A DNA stretch of 64,000 bases from Phoenix dactylifera (taxonomy: Eukaryota > Streptophyta > Magnoliopsida > Arecales > Arecaceae). The stretch covers positions 186,001-250,000 of the forward strand of contig NW_024067823.1 in the NCBI RefSeq assembly GCF_009389715.1. The letters run 5' to 3'. The notes below the pieces were generated by a model. It ran no database searches and was not told the DNA's origin. It saw only the letters and a program-made list of their open reading frames with translations. Made by a program: the position numbers and the translations under genes. The first letter of the stretch is position 1. Each line of letters starts with the position of its first letter. Positions 30,252 through 41,966 of the stretch are shown here, piece by piece.

Positions 30252-32222
30252 TGTGGAGTGATTGATTAAAACCCTATTTGATTTTGATAAGCTCAAAGCA
30301 TTTGAGTATATCTTTTGTTTACTAATGAATTCAATTGAGTGTTTCAGTGAAAATCTTGTCTAAGTGTCTCTAGACTTGGTTCAAGATATTTGGATAAGTT
30401 AAGAAGTCAGTTTGAACCAAAGTTTGAGACTCGAGTCGACTCCGGGATATTACGAGTCGACTCCAAGCGTATCAGAATCACTGGCACGGGCTCGAGTCGA
30501 CTCCGGATCAGTACGAGTCGACTCCGACTGAGAACAGACAGATGGACAGAAGAACTCAACTTAAAACCTGTCAGCGAGTCGACTCCTGAAGTGCGCGAGT
30601 CGACTCCGATGATTACCGAGTCGACTCCGGAGTAGTATGAGTCGACTCCAAGGCGTTACAGACAGAAAAGTCAGAGAGCGATTTTTGACCCTGAGATTCG
30701 AGTCGACTCCTGTGAAATACGAGTCGACTCCGATGGTTGGCAAGTCGACTCCAAAGAAAGCGAGAGTCGACTCTCAGTGGTACACAAAGAAAAAGTCAGA
30801 GAGCAGTTTTCGGACTCTGAGATTCGAGTCGACTCCCTCAATGCGCGAGTCGACTCCGAGACACCGCGACCCCAAAGAGACAGAAGACCAATTTGTTGTC
30901 TCTGAGAGCCGAGTCGACTCCAAGACAGCTCGAGTCGACTCCAAGGCAGCGGTACATCAAAAAGGCAGAAGGCAGTGTTTCGGAAACTGAGAGCCGAGTC
31001 GACTCCGGAGAAGTTCGAGTCGACTCCAAGACTGGACGAGCCAAAAGACAGAAGATCGGAAGTTCGGGCTCTGAGCGCCGAGTCGACTCCCAGGATTGTC
31101 GAGTCGACTCGAGTGGACCAAGTTGAAAAGTAGATCTACGGATTTCATGGGATGAGCCGACTCCGAAATTGCCAAGTCAGCTCCAGAAGTTGGCGAGTCG
31201 ACTCCGGGTCAAGTCGAGTCGACTCCCAGTCGAAGAGGCTACTTTAATTCAAATCTGGAACAGTTGCCGAGTCGACTCCAGAAAAGCATGAGTCGACTTC
31301 CGCTACAGCCGAGTCGACTCCAGATCGCGCGAGTCGACTCCGACCCCAACGGACATATTGTCAGGTTCTGCAGAGTGTGCAGAACGGGCAGAAAAAGGTG
31401 TCTAACGGCTAGTTTTCGTGGGGGATGGTTTAAATAGCCACAGAGGACTGTAGCAAGGCAGAGAACAACTATTCCACTCAAAGAAATCAAGCATTCATTC
31501 TCTGCAAACTTGTTTTCAACGAAAAAGAAGGAAGAGCGCCATTAACTCCATCCAACTTCCTCTTTCCAACATTTAAAGAAGTCTCCTCCTGCATTCAAGT
31601 CGACCAGACATTCAAGAGGAGATCCGAAGTTCAAGAAGCCCTACTCTACTCCAACTCTAACGTGTTTGAGGGCTCTTAACTTCTCTCTAGTTTATATTGT
31701 TATTTATCTGCTTTTGAGAAGCTCTGTTTTTCTGTTACTCCTTTTTATTTCCATCTTGTCTTTGCTTGGTTCAATCGGGGGATTGAATCAAGAGTCTTGA
31801 GGTTGGTTGGTGAGCCGAGGGTAAAACCAACGTGTAAGGGTTCGATTGTGATCCCGAGAAAATAATCGGGGTGGTTCTAGTCGGTGAGCCTGGAAAAATC
31901 GACCGAGTTCGTTGTGAGCTCGTAAAACAACAAGTTGGGTTGTGAGCTTGTAAAACAACCGATTGTAATCCAAGGGATTATAGTGAATTCCCAAGTGAGA
32001 CTTGGGGAGTGGACGTAGGAGCAAGGGTTAGCTCCGAACCACTATAAAATATTGTGTTTGTGATTGTTTGTCTCTCTCTATTTCTCTCATTTCATTCACA
32101 GCACATAACAACTAATTAATCATCTCACAAAAGCATTAATTAGTCATCCACAAAAGTTTTAATTGCAAAATTATTTTAAAACCCAATTCACCCCCCCTCT
32201 TGGGTTGTCTATCTGGGCAACA
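30252..32222 (+). mobile_element. 3' LTR of element B
   Basis: Nearly identical to 20572-22543. It contains the palindrome array (about 30433-31346) and stem-loop array (31766-32046). The stem TAATCC/GGATTA near 31966-31982 is perfect here and imperfect in the 5' LTR. Confidence 0.95.
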
Positions 32223-32227
32223 GAGTT

Positions 32228-34401
32228 GTAGAAAGGAAAAATAGAACCCTAGAGGAAATAGCTAGAACCATGTTATGTGAAAGTAACCTCCCTAAGTACT
32301 TTTGGGGAGAAGCCATTAATACCTCATGTCATATATTAAATAGAGTTTTTTTGAGACCCATTATAAAGAAAACACCTTATGAACTTTGGAAAAACAGGAA
32401 ACCAAAAGTAAACTATTTTCATGTCTTTGGATGTAGGTGTTTTGTTCATAATAATGGAAAAGATAATCTAGGTAAATTTGACTCTAAATCTGATGAGGGT
32501 ATATTTTTGGGGTATTCTACAACTAGTAAAGCCTATAGAGTTTTTAATAAAAGAACCCTAGTTATAGAAGAATCTATACATGTTGTTTTTGATGATTCTA
32601 GTGATATCTCTTCTAGCAAGAGAGTTGATCTTGATGATGATGCTGAAATTCTTGAAGAAAAGATTGATGAGATGACATTACAAGATGATAAACAAAAATT
32701 AATTGAAAATGCATCATCAAGCCAAGAGGCTATTGTGGATCATGGGCTGACTAAGGCTTGGAGGTATGCTCACGGACATCCTAAGGAATTAATTTTAGAT
32801 GATCCATCTCAACCTGTTAGGACTAGAGCATCTCTTAGGAACTTAAATAACCATCTAGCTTTTGTCTCACATTTTGAACCCAAACACATAGAAGAAGCTG
32901 AAAAAGATGTAAATTGGATAAATGCAATGCAAGAAGAATTAAACCAATTTACTAGAAACAAGGTATGGAACCTAGTTGAACGACCCTCTGAATATTCAAT
33001 TATAGGTACCAAATGGATATATAAAAATAAACTTGATGAAAATAGAATTGTAATTAGGAATAAGGCTAGACTAGTAGCAAAGGGCTATAATCAAGAAGAA
33101 GGTATAGATTTTGATGAAACCTTTGCTCCTGTAGCTAGACTTGAGATAATTAGATTATTACTAGCATTTGCATGCTCTAAGGATTTCAAATTATTTCAAA
33201 TGGATGTAAAAAGTGCATTTTTAAATAGGTATATTAATGAGGAGGTGTATGTAGAACAACCTCCTGGTTTTGAAAATCATCAATACCCCAATCATGTGTA
33301 TAAATTGAACAAAGCACTTTATGGTTTGAAACAAGCACCTAGAGCATGGTATGAAAGACTTAGCAAATTTCTACTAGATCATGAGTTCTCTAAGAGAAAT
33401 GTAGATACAACACTATTTTTAAAGAAGAAAAACAAAGAAATGTTAGTAGTGCAAATTTATGTTGATGATATTATTTTCGGTGCTACTAACAATCGTCTCT
33501 GCGAAGAATTTGCTGACTTGATGCAGAGTGAGTTTGAAATGAGCATGATGGGAGAGCTGAATTATTTCCTCGGGCTTCAAATCAAACAATCTGAAGAAGG
33601 GATCTTCATCAATCAAGCTAAATCATCAAGGAGATGCTTAAGAAGTTTGATATGGAGGGAAACAAGTCAATCAGCACACCCATGAGCTCATCATGCAAAT
33701 TAGACCAAGATGAATCACGTAAATCTGTAGATCAAAAGATGTATAGAGGTATGATAGGATCTTTATTATATCTCACTGCAAGTAGACCTGATATCATGTT
33801 TAGTGTATGCATGTGTGCAAGATATCAGTCTAATCCTAAGGAATCTCATCTAATTGCAGTTAAGAGAATCTTTAAATACCTAATAGGAACAAAAAATATA
33901 GGTTTATGGTATTCTAAAGAATCTAGCCTGAACTTAATAGGATACACAAATTCAGATTTTGCTGGTTGTAAACTTGATAGAAAAAGCACTAGCGGGTCAT
34001 GTCAATTCATAGGAGAAAATTTAATCTCATGGTTTAGCAAGAAATAAAACTCGGTTGCATTATCTACTGTTGAAGCTGAATATGTTGCAGCCGGAAGTTG
34101 TTGTGCTCAAATCATGTGGATCAAACAACAACTGGAAGATTATGAAATTAAACAAGATAAAATTCCCATTAATTGTGACAATACAAGTGCTATTAACTTA
34201 ACTAAGAATCCAATTCAGCACTCAAGAACCAAACACATTGAAATAAGACATCACTTCATAAGAGATCATGTATTGAATGGTGATGTTACACTTCAATTTA
34301 TTTGCACAGATGATCAACTAGCTGACATCTTCACAAAACCCTTGAGTGAAGAGCGATTTAGTGTGCTTAGGAGAGGATTAGGAGTGATTGATCCATCCTA
34401 G
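32228..34401 (+). pseudogene. pol of element A, integrase to RNase H
   Basis: Continues in frame from 20571. The integrase tail is followed by reverse transcriptase with [20 protein letters not shown] and YVDDIIFG, and by RNase H to GVIDPS. Lesions against B: a 1-bp deletion near 33622 shifts the frame, a TAA replaces CAA at 34045-34047, and AEAEYVAA is preceded by STVE instead of STAE. It is inactive. Confidence 0.93.
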
Positions 34402-34549
34402 TGATGTTCTCTTCTAGTTCATTGATTTTGATGATTAGCATGTGTTAAATATAGAGTTTCTCATTTATGATCATCAAATCAGATCATAACTTAGTGATTG
34501 TCCCTTGTTTGGCACGAAAATAACTTGATTTTAAGGTACGTGCCAGAGT

Positions 34550-34775
34550 TGGAGTCGACTCGGATAAGTTTCAGAGTCGGCTCATGAGGGGGAGTCGACT
34601 CGCACATAGGGGGAGTCGACTCGAGGTCGTTGGCAACATAGGGGGAGTCGACTCGCACATAGACGGAAGTCGACTCGAGGTCGATGGCAGCATAGGGGGA
34701 GTCGACTCGCGCATATTTTGGAGTCGACTCGAGGTCGAGTTGACTCGCGACTTACTGGAGTCGACTCGCGGTCGG
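34550..34775 (-). repeat. internal GTCGAC palindrome array, element A
   Basis: Same place and orientation as the array in element B: GGAGTCGACTCG units between the pol stop and ORF3, at mixed spacings. Confidence 0.85.
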
Positions 34776-34943
34776 GATCCGAGGTTTTAACCCTAATCCA
34801 AGCGTTTAATCAACACTTCTATTCACCGCCTCCACTGTTCACAAACCCTAGAGCCATCTCCGACATCGTCTCCGACCTCCATTAGGGTTTTTCTATCGAG
34901 CTTCTTTCGTCCATTAGGTTTTTACCCCATCTCTAGGTCAAGA

Positions 34944-36403
34944 ATGCCCCGTAAGATGGTTGTCCCAAGCCGGAAGAGGCCCCAACCCGCGAGCGGCGCC
35001 GAGCGACGGTCCAAGGCTCGGAATGATCCCGTGAGGCCACAACCTCCGGTTCGTTCCCCGCCGAGGCCGGTTCCCTCACGTCCGTGCGCCGGGAAGGCGA
35101 TCTCCACCGGGAGATATGTCAACTTCGACTATCTCTCCCGGGAAGGCTTCACTATAGGGGATAGGTTGAGGTTCCAAGGCTAGAGTTCTTTTGCTCACTA
35201 GATCTCCCCACTTACCCAGGGCTAGTTAGGGAGTTCTATGGGACTGTGTCTAGGGGCAATGGTGGAATACAGGGAACCGTAGCGGGTGTCCCTTTATTCA
35301 TTTCTGAGGATTTTATAGCACAAATCCTACATCTTCGCCAAGTTGGGGTATTTCCTACACACCCGACCGATAGGACTGAGGCCTTTACGGCCATATTAGG
35401 GAGTCCACCCCAGTCCCCACTAGATGAGGTGTCCGCTAGTTCACTTTCAGTTGAGATGCGGCTCCTCCTGAGTATTATATCTAGGACCCTATTTCCTAAG
35501 ACCGGCCGTTTTGACTTTGTGTCCGAGAGGGACCTAGCCCTCATGTATTACATTCTCCAAGACACCCCTATTAACTTCCCTAAGATGATCTACAAATACC
35601 TATGTGAGCCACTAGACAAACCTAGGCTCACCCTTCCATATGGGATGATGTATACCCTGATTTTTAGGGAGTCTGAGATCCCCATTCCTGAGGGGGAACC
35701 CTCTCGCGCACTATGATACACAGATCGCATGGGTGAGGGAACCCTTCACAGGATGGGTTTTGATAAGGTAGAGGGAGTCTGGGTCAGGAAATCCTCTTCC
35801 ACACCTACCACTCGACATTCCCCCAGTCCTGATCCTGATTCTGACTTTCCCACCTATCCCTCCACCTCAGCACCATCCACCTCAGCCGGACCCTCCTCTT
35901 CAGCACCACCCACTCAGCCGATAGAGGTCCGGATCTCTCCTGAGCAGCTCCGGGAGTTGCGGCAGGAGATTGTGCGAGATCTTCGGGACGACCTGCTGAG
36001 GGAGCTCCGAGGTCCAGCCACTGCCCCCTCTTCTGCATTGGTTCCCTCCTTATCAGCCGTGACCGAGATGACGGCTCATCTGAGGGAGGAGATCTTTAAT
36101 GTCAGAAGCCTGATACAGGCCCAATTCTCAAACATGAGCGATGTCACAAGCAACACACGGAAGATGCGAGATGACATCCGACATGACATGGGCACTCAGA
36201 GTCAGGGGGCCGAGCGTCTGGTGAATGTGTTGATCGCCAAGTTGGACACACTCCAGGAGACTCTGACTGAGCTTTCCTCGATGCACAGTAGGGCCACCTC
36301 GGCGATCATCACACAGCTAGGGAACGTCACTGATGGGGTCAGTCTACTAATGGAACAATCAAGACTGAGCAAAGGAGCCACATCCTCCTCGAAGAAGCCC
36401 TAG
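34944..36403 (+). pseudogene. third ORF of element A (frameshifted)
   Basis: Homologous to 28027-29640 throughout: MPRKMVVPSRKRPQPASGAE, YLSREGFTIGDRLR, GTVAGVPLFISEDFIAQILH, FVSERDLALMYYILQDTPIN, the PEQLRELRQEIVRDLRDDLL helix. A 1-bp deletion near 35180 and a TGA at 35714-35716 break it. It ends SKGATSSSKKP, probably the authentic family C-terminus. Confidence 0.85.
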
Positions 36404-37129
36404 CTTATTTTTTTTACTTTGACATGTATTTACTGCTTTACTCTTTGTATTCTCAAGTGTACCTACATATACATCAATACAATGAGTAGACAATTTTCTT
36501 CAAAAATGTGCAAATTTCATCTCTAATTGCTTGATGTGATTTCTTCCTTTTTGATATGATGACAAAAAGGGGGAGAAATATATTTAATAGACATGTAAAG
36601 GGAATCAATGAAAATCAATAAAAAGAAAACTTTTAAAACACACAATAATTTGTTCTTAGTGGATTCGATACCTCGAGGCTCATTATCTCTCTGTTGGGGC
36701 TCCTAATGGAGTAATCTCCAGAATCTATTCAAGGGATATTCGGAGATTAGTTGAATCATACTCAAAAACAAATTGGCAGATTTTTCCTCTAAAAACCAAA
36801 AATTTAAGTTCAAAAGCTTCAATGCACTAAAAGAAAATTCAGAGAATCAAAATAAAGTTGAATGCATGTGTTGAGGGGGAGAATCTGAATTTTTAACAAA
36901 ACAAAATCATTAAATATATATAAGCCAAACAATTGATTGCATGACATGAAGGCTTATATAATTCCAAATGAAAGGAGGAGCTTTAACTTCAAAATTTATT
37001 GTTTCACATCTTTCAAGTTTGGATAAATTAAATAACCAGACACTTGAATTCATTTTAAAAATTTTACTATAAATCTCCTTGTTTGTTGAGCAATTCACTT
37101 TACATATACTCAATGTTTTGTCATCATCA
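36404..37129. other. element A non-coding region before the polypurine tract
   Basis: A/T-rich, purine tracts, parallel to 29641-30238. No gene. Confidence 0.5.
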
Positions 37130-37142
37130 AAAAGGGGGAGAT
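37130..37142 (+). other. polypurine tract of element A
   Basis: AAAAGGGGGAGAT directly before the 3' LTR start. Confidence 0.85.
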
Positions 37143-39123
37143 TGTGGAGTGATTGATTATAACCCTATTTGATTTTGATGAGCTCAAAGCATTTGAGTAT
37201 ATCTTATGTTTTACTAATGAATTCAATCTAGTGTTTCAGTGAAATTCTCTTAAATTTATGGTTAAGTGTCTCTAGATTTGGTTCAAGATATTTTGGATAA
37301 GTTAAGAAGTCATTATGAACCAAAGTCTGAGACTCGAGTCGACTTTGGGATATTACGAGTCGACTCCAAGCGTATCAGAAGCACTGGCACAGGCTCGAGT
37401 CGACTCTGGAACATTACGAGTCGACTCCGACTGAGAACTGACAGACGAACAGAAAGATCCAACTCAAAACCTGTCAGAGAGTCGACTCCTGAAGAGCGCG
37501 AGTCGACTCCGATGCTTGCCGAGTCGACTTCAGAGTAGTATGAGTCGACTCCAGGAAGTTACAGACAGAAAGATAGAGAAGTTATTTTGGACCCTGAGAG
37601 CCGAGTCGACTCCTGAGGAACGCGAGTCGACTCCGATGGTTGGCAGGTCGACTCCAAAGGAAGCGAGAGTCGACTCCCAGTGTTATACAAGGCAAAAGTC
37701 AGAGAGCAACTTTCGGACACTGAGAGCCGAGTCGACTCCCGCAAAGGCCGAGCCGACTCCGAGACAGCGCTACCCCAAAAAGACAGAAGACAGTATTTTC
37801 GTCTCTGAGAGGCGAGTCGACTCCAAGACAGTTCGAGTCGACTCCAAGGCAGCGCTACCCCAAAAAGACAGAAGACTGTTTTTCGGATACTGAGAGCCGA
37901 GTCGACTCCGAAACAGTTCGAGTCGACTCCAAGATGGCACGAGCCAAAAGACAGAAGATCGGGAGTTCGGACTCTGAGCGCCGAGTCGACTCCCAGAATT
38001 TTCGAGTCGACTCGAGTGAGCAAAGTTGAAGAATACATCTATGGATTCCTTGGAATGAGTCGACTCCAAAAGTGCCAGGTCAGCTTCAGACTTTGGGGAG
38101 TCGACTCCGGGTTAAGTCGAGTCGACTCCCAGTCAAGAAGAGCACTTTAATTCAAATCTGGAACAGTTGCCGGGCCGACTCCAGAAAAGCATGAGTCGAC
38201 TCCTGCTGCAGCCGAGTCGACTCCAGATCGCGCGAGTCGACTCCGATCCCAACGAAAACATTGTCAGGATGTGCAGAATGTGCAGAACGGCTATAAGATT
38301 GTGTCTAACGGCTAGTTTCCGTGGGAAATGGCTTAAATAGCCACAGAGAACTGTAGCAAGGTAGAGAAGTGATATTCCTTTCAAAGAAAACACAAAATCT
38401 TAATCTGCCAAAGGGATTTCAACCGAAAAGAAGGAAGAGGGTCATTAACTCCATTCAACCAACTCTTCCCAGCATTAAAGAAGTCTCCTTCAGCCTTCAA
38501 GTCTTCAAGACATTCAAGAGGAGACCCAGAGTTCGAGAAGCCCTCCTCTACATCATCATAAACTTGTTTGAGGGCTCTTAACTTCTCTATTATTTAAATT
38601 GCTGAATATCTGCTTGCTTAGAAGCTGTATTTTTCTGTTTGTTCTTTCTATCCATTTGGTCCTTACTTGATTCAATCAGGGAATTGAATCAAGGGTGTAA
38701 AGGTTTGTTGGTGAGCCTAGGTTGAAACCAACGTGTAAGGGTTTGATTGTGATCTCGGAAAAACAATCGGGTGGTTCTAGTCGGTGAGCCTGGAAAAACC
38801 GACCGAGTTCGTTGTGATCTCGTAAAACAACAAGTTAGGTTGTGAGCTTGTAAAACAACCGGCTGTAATCCGAGGGGTTATAGTGAATTCCCAAGTGAGG
38901 CTTGGGGAGTGGACGTAGGAGCAAGGGTTAGCTCCGAACCACTATAAAATCATTGTGTTTGTGATTGCCTTTGTGTCTGTTACTCTCATTTCACTCACTG
39001 CACATTGCATCTAATTAATCAACTTGCAAAAAGTATTAATTAGTATTTTACAAACTATTTAATTGTAATAATTATTTTAAAACCCAATTCACCCCCCCTC
39101 TTGCGTTGTCTATCTGGGCAACA
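37143..39123 (+). mobile_element. 3' LTR of element A
   Basis: 1,981 bp, TGTGGAGTG to CTGGGCAACA. Palindrome array about 37336-38247 and a complete stem-loop array 38667-38946, including the module lost from the 5' LTR. Followed by target duplication CTCTA. Confidence 0.95.
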
Positions 39124-39357
39124 CTCTACCATAAGGGGGGGACTGAAACTCTGAAAGAATTGTTTCTGCTCATATTCTCCCTCTGACTTAAGCATTGGAG
39201 GGCCGGCGCCGGAAATCTCCGGCCACTGGCTTCCTCTTGCAGGTCTCCCGGAGGACGCCGCCCGCCGACGGACCGCCGCCACCCGCAGCCCATCCACCCC
39301 CACCGGAGCTCCTCCTTCTCAGCCGACGGCCGCCTCCGGGTCCAGTTTCCAGCAACA
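39124..39357 (+). mobile_element. solo LTR, right part
   Basis: G/C-rich U5-like sequence with CCGGAGGACGCCGCCCGCC, ending CCAGCAACA and followed by the AATAC duplication. It joins with 15204-15864. Apparent ORFs here on both strands are composition artefacts. Confidence 0.85.
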
Positions 39358-39362
39358 AATAC

Positions 39363-40106
39363 CTTGTAGAGCGCCTTCACTTGAAATCAAGTCACAGATG
39401 CTATGATATATTTTATAGCATGGTAACAGCTCATCTATCAGCAAATTACTGAAGCAGAACCAAAGGAGCTTGCAATGTTTTACACAACAAAGACCATAAA
39501 GCATCAAAACAAATAAATTCTGAGTACAAGCTCTGGACAAGCCCGATGTAGATGCCTTCACGAGGACTTCAGCGCAAAGAAGGGGAACCCATATTCTGTC
39601 ATCATTGATGGACTATGGTCGGTTTGTAGTCGACAACAAGGACCGGGTGTGGAAGGTACTCAGCCATGCCTTCCACACTTTCGAAAGTTGATTCAAAGAC
39701 ATGGGTAAATCCTTGATGCCTGTTCTCTATACTCACATTCTTTCTCCTGTACACAGAAAACAGCAATATCAAAAAACAAAAGTGAGTTTATTTGTTGCTA
39801 CGAGTAAAGAGAGTGGGCCATAACCTTCTTCATCAGGCATGTCAGGTTCATGCGCTTCATATCTAATTTCTAACATCTCATGGTAACATGAATTGAAATC
39901 ATACAAAGTCTACTTGCATATTTAATGTCAGACAGTTGACAAATATCCCATATATTCCAGAGTTTGATGCAGCAGTTCATGCAGAGGATGCTAAAATAAA
40001 AACATTAGAAGTTACAGGTTAGGATAAAGGGCTTGGGATTAACTCAACCATGGTAAGTGGACTTCGTAATACTGTTAATTGCCGCATCACTCTAATTGAC
40101 CAAGTC
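39363..40106. other. no recognised gene
   Basis: Intergenic A/T-rich sequence flanking the solo LTR insertion site. Confidence 0.5.
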
Positions 40107-40621
40107 AATTAAGACTGGAAATGGGCTCGGGCCGGGCTTCGAGCTAGAGCCGAAAGAATTTGGACGGAGTTTGGACTTAAATATAGAGCCCACTTATTTT
40201 TTGGGATGGGCTCGGGTATGTCATTGGCCCGGCCCAAGCCTAAGCCCGAACAAGGACCAAAATGGAGCCTGAATTAATTTGTTTTTATATATTGTTATTA
40301 GCGAGAATAATGAGAAAATAAAGGACAAATTAAATGGGTTTAGTTGAGAATAATGTATCATGTATCATTTACTAATGTTATAAGAGAAAGCTTAATTTTT
40401 AACTAGTTCATTTACTTGTAAAACAACATTATAAAATATTAAACTCAATTGTATTCGGGCCGGACCTATTTTTGGCCCAAATAGGTAAAATCGGGCCGCC
40501 CCGATTGGGCTCGGGCCTTAATTGTCCAAAAATTTTTGAGTCTAAACCCGGCCCGAAACCTAAAAAAAATTTAAGCCATATTCGAATAGGGACATAGCCC
40601 GGTCCACTTCCAGTCCTAGGG
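40107..40621 (+). repeat. GGGCC-patterned interspersed repeat, copy 2
   Basis: The ends form an imperfect inverted repeat (AAGACTGGAAATGGGC at left; TAGGACTGGAAGTGGACC on the opposite strand at right). GTCAATTA occurs beside both ends and may be a target duplication of a hAT-like element, although a two-base offset on the right leaves this open. The A/T-rich core matches 13683-14130 in reverse orientation. A second copy of the right end (CACTTCCAGTCCTAGAATCA) is at about 40678-40697. Confidence 0.6.
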
Positions 40622-40719
40622 TCAATTAGTCAAATGCATATATTTTTTTACAGTAAATACCCGAACCTGGCTCACTTCCAGTCCTAGAATCAATCGATCA
40701 AATGCATATATCTTTTATA

Positions 40720-41714
40720 CTAAATATATTTATGAAATCTTATATTTCAAAAATTTGTATCCTTATGAATGTAACATTTATTGTATGCTTATTTTAAGGA
40801 AATCTCAAGATCGGATTGCCCTATTATGATGACCGTTTTGTAAAAATAATTTTTGCATAAACAGCTTTCTTTAATTTCATTTGAAGATTTCTTTTAAAAA
40901 CAAAGAAAGGAGGAAAGATGGCCCAAAGAGAACACGACATTTTCCAGTGTATCATGGCATTAACTTTCTTGCAAAGCCATAATTGAGCCGTTCAAATATG
41001 TGATTCATATGCTTAGTAGAGCCGATGTACGTAGCAGTGGTCCCAAATCATTTACTTTGACTCCAGGCACTAATAAAGATGGTTCACTTTGTACGATTAG
41101 AACATGCCTTTTCCTGTGCAGATTTGATATGTGATGTTGAAATAAATGCTAGCAATCCTTGTGATGGTAATCGCTTTGGACTCCGTTCCTGAACATTCAC
41201 CATCAAGACACCACCTTGGAGTTATACCATGTACCGTTCCGGTAGTTGCATCGTGGAACAATTTTAAGCACATAGTTTAACTCTGCTGTGTGGTCCCAAA
41301 AAAAAAAGCTTTGGCTTTGAAGTGATTAAACATTTATTACTCAATTAGAACCTCAGGATCCCGACTGCTGTGTATAGTTTGCTAAGAATATCCTCTGCGT
41401 CCCACATTAAGGACTAGAAACTAGCAAAGGGGAAAAGACTGTCGATGATCATAATCTCATTGCTTTGTTCTTTTCTTCTTCTTTTTTGTTAATTAGAGTT
41501 TATTTGTTTTCTTAGAAGAACTCTTTAAGCCATATCCTTCATGGGCACTAGAAGAAGTGTGGTGGCAGGCTATCTTCTCGGATGAAAGAGTCAAAGACTG
41601 CCGGAGATTGGTGAAGTAAGAAACTATCACTCGTGATAGCCCGAGGCATTTATAATTTTACTTTTGCTTCTGTAGCATCTCGGACGGTGTTATCACCTAG
41701 AAGCTCCGAGTTTC
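40720..41714. other. no recognised gene
   Basis: A/T-rich intergenic DNA. Nothing supportable on either strand. Confidence 0.45.
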
Positions 41715-41962
41715 CTCAAGATGAACTTTAATGAATGTGTGCAAGATGGTGATCGAACAAGAAGAGCGGGCTTTGTCGTCAAAGGTCTGGATTCCAAACT
41801 GGTTGCTGTGGGTGGGTGCTAGATCTTCACCTGCTCAGTGGCTGGAGTGGAACTGAGGGCCGCCAGGGCCGACCTCAACCATGCGCGATGCACTTTGAGG
41901 GCCGACACAATCTTGGTGGAGGGTCCTGGGGACGGTGATTGGTTGGATTTAAGGTCGAGCTA
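41715..41962 (+). pseudogene. LINE-type RNase H remnant
   Basis: The frame reads MNFNECVQDGDRTRRAGFVV, then KGLDSKLVAVGG, then after a stop FTCSVAGVELRAARADLNHA and ILVEGPGD. This follows the plant non-LTR retrotransposon RNase H pattern (GAGFVIRD...LVAAGG...GAELRAAWxGL..A...DxILEGDS). The frame is broken and the copy is cut at its 3' side by the LTR starting at 41967. Confidence 0.6.
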
Positions 41963-41966
41963 GAGA

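Larger units (their letters stand above)
20572..32222 (+). mobile_element. SIRE-like copia element B, nested in element A
   Basis: 11,651 bp with LTRs at 20572-22543 and 30252-32222, a primer site, gag, pol, a third ORF and a polypurine tract. An exact 5-bp target duplication GAGTT (20567-20571 and 32223-32227) flanks it. The two LTRs look almost identical on reading, so the insertion is recent compared with A. One nonsense codon in pol is the only obvious lesion in its enzymes. Confidence 0.96.
15865..39123 (+). mobile_element. SIRE-like copia element A (contains element B)
   Basis: The element has LTRs at 15865-17801 and 37143-39123, primer site, gag, pol, a third ORF and a polypurine tract. 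An exact 5-bp target duplication CTCTA lies at 15860-15864 and 39124-39128. Element B is inserted in the integrase region. Without B the element is about 11.6 kb. Gag, pol and the third ORF all carry stops or frameshifts, so A is not autonomous. Confidence 0.95.
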
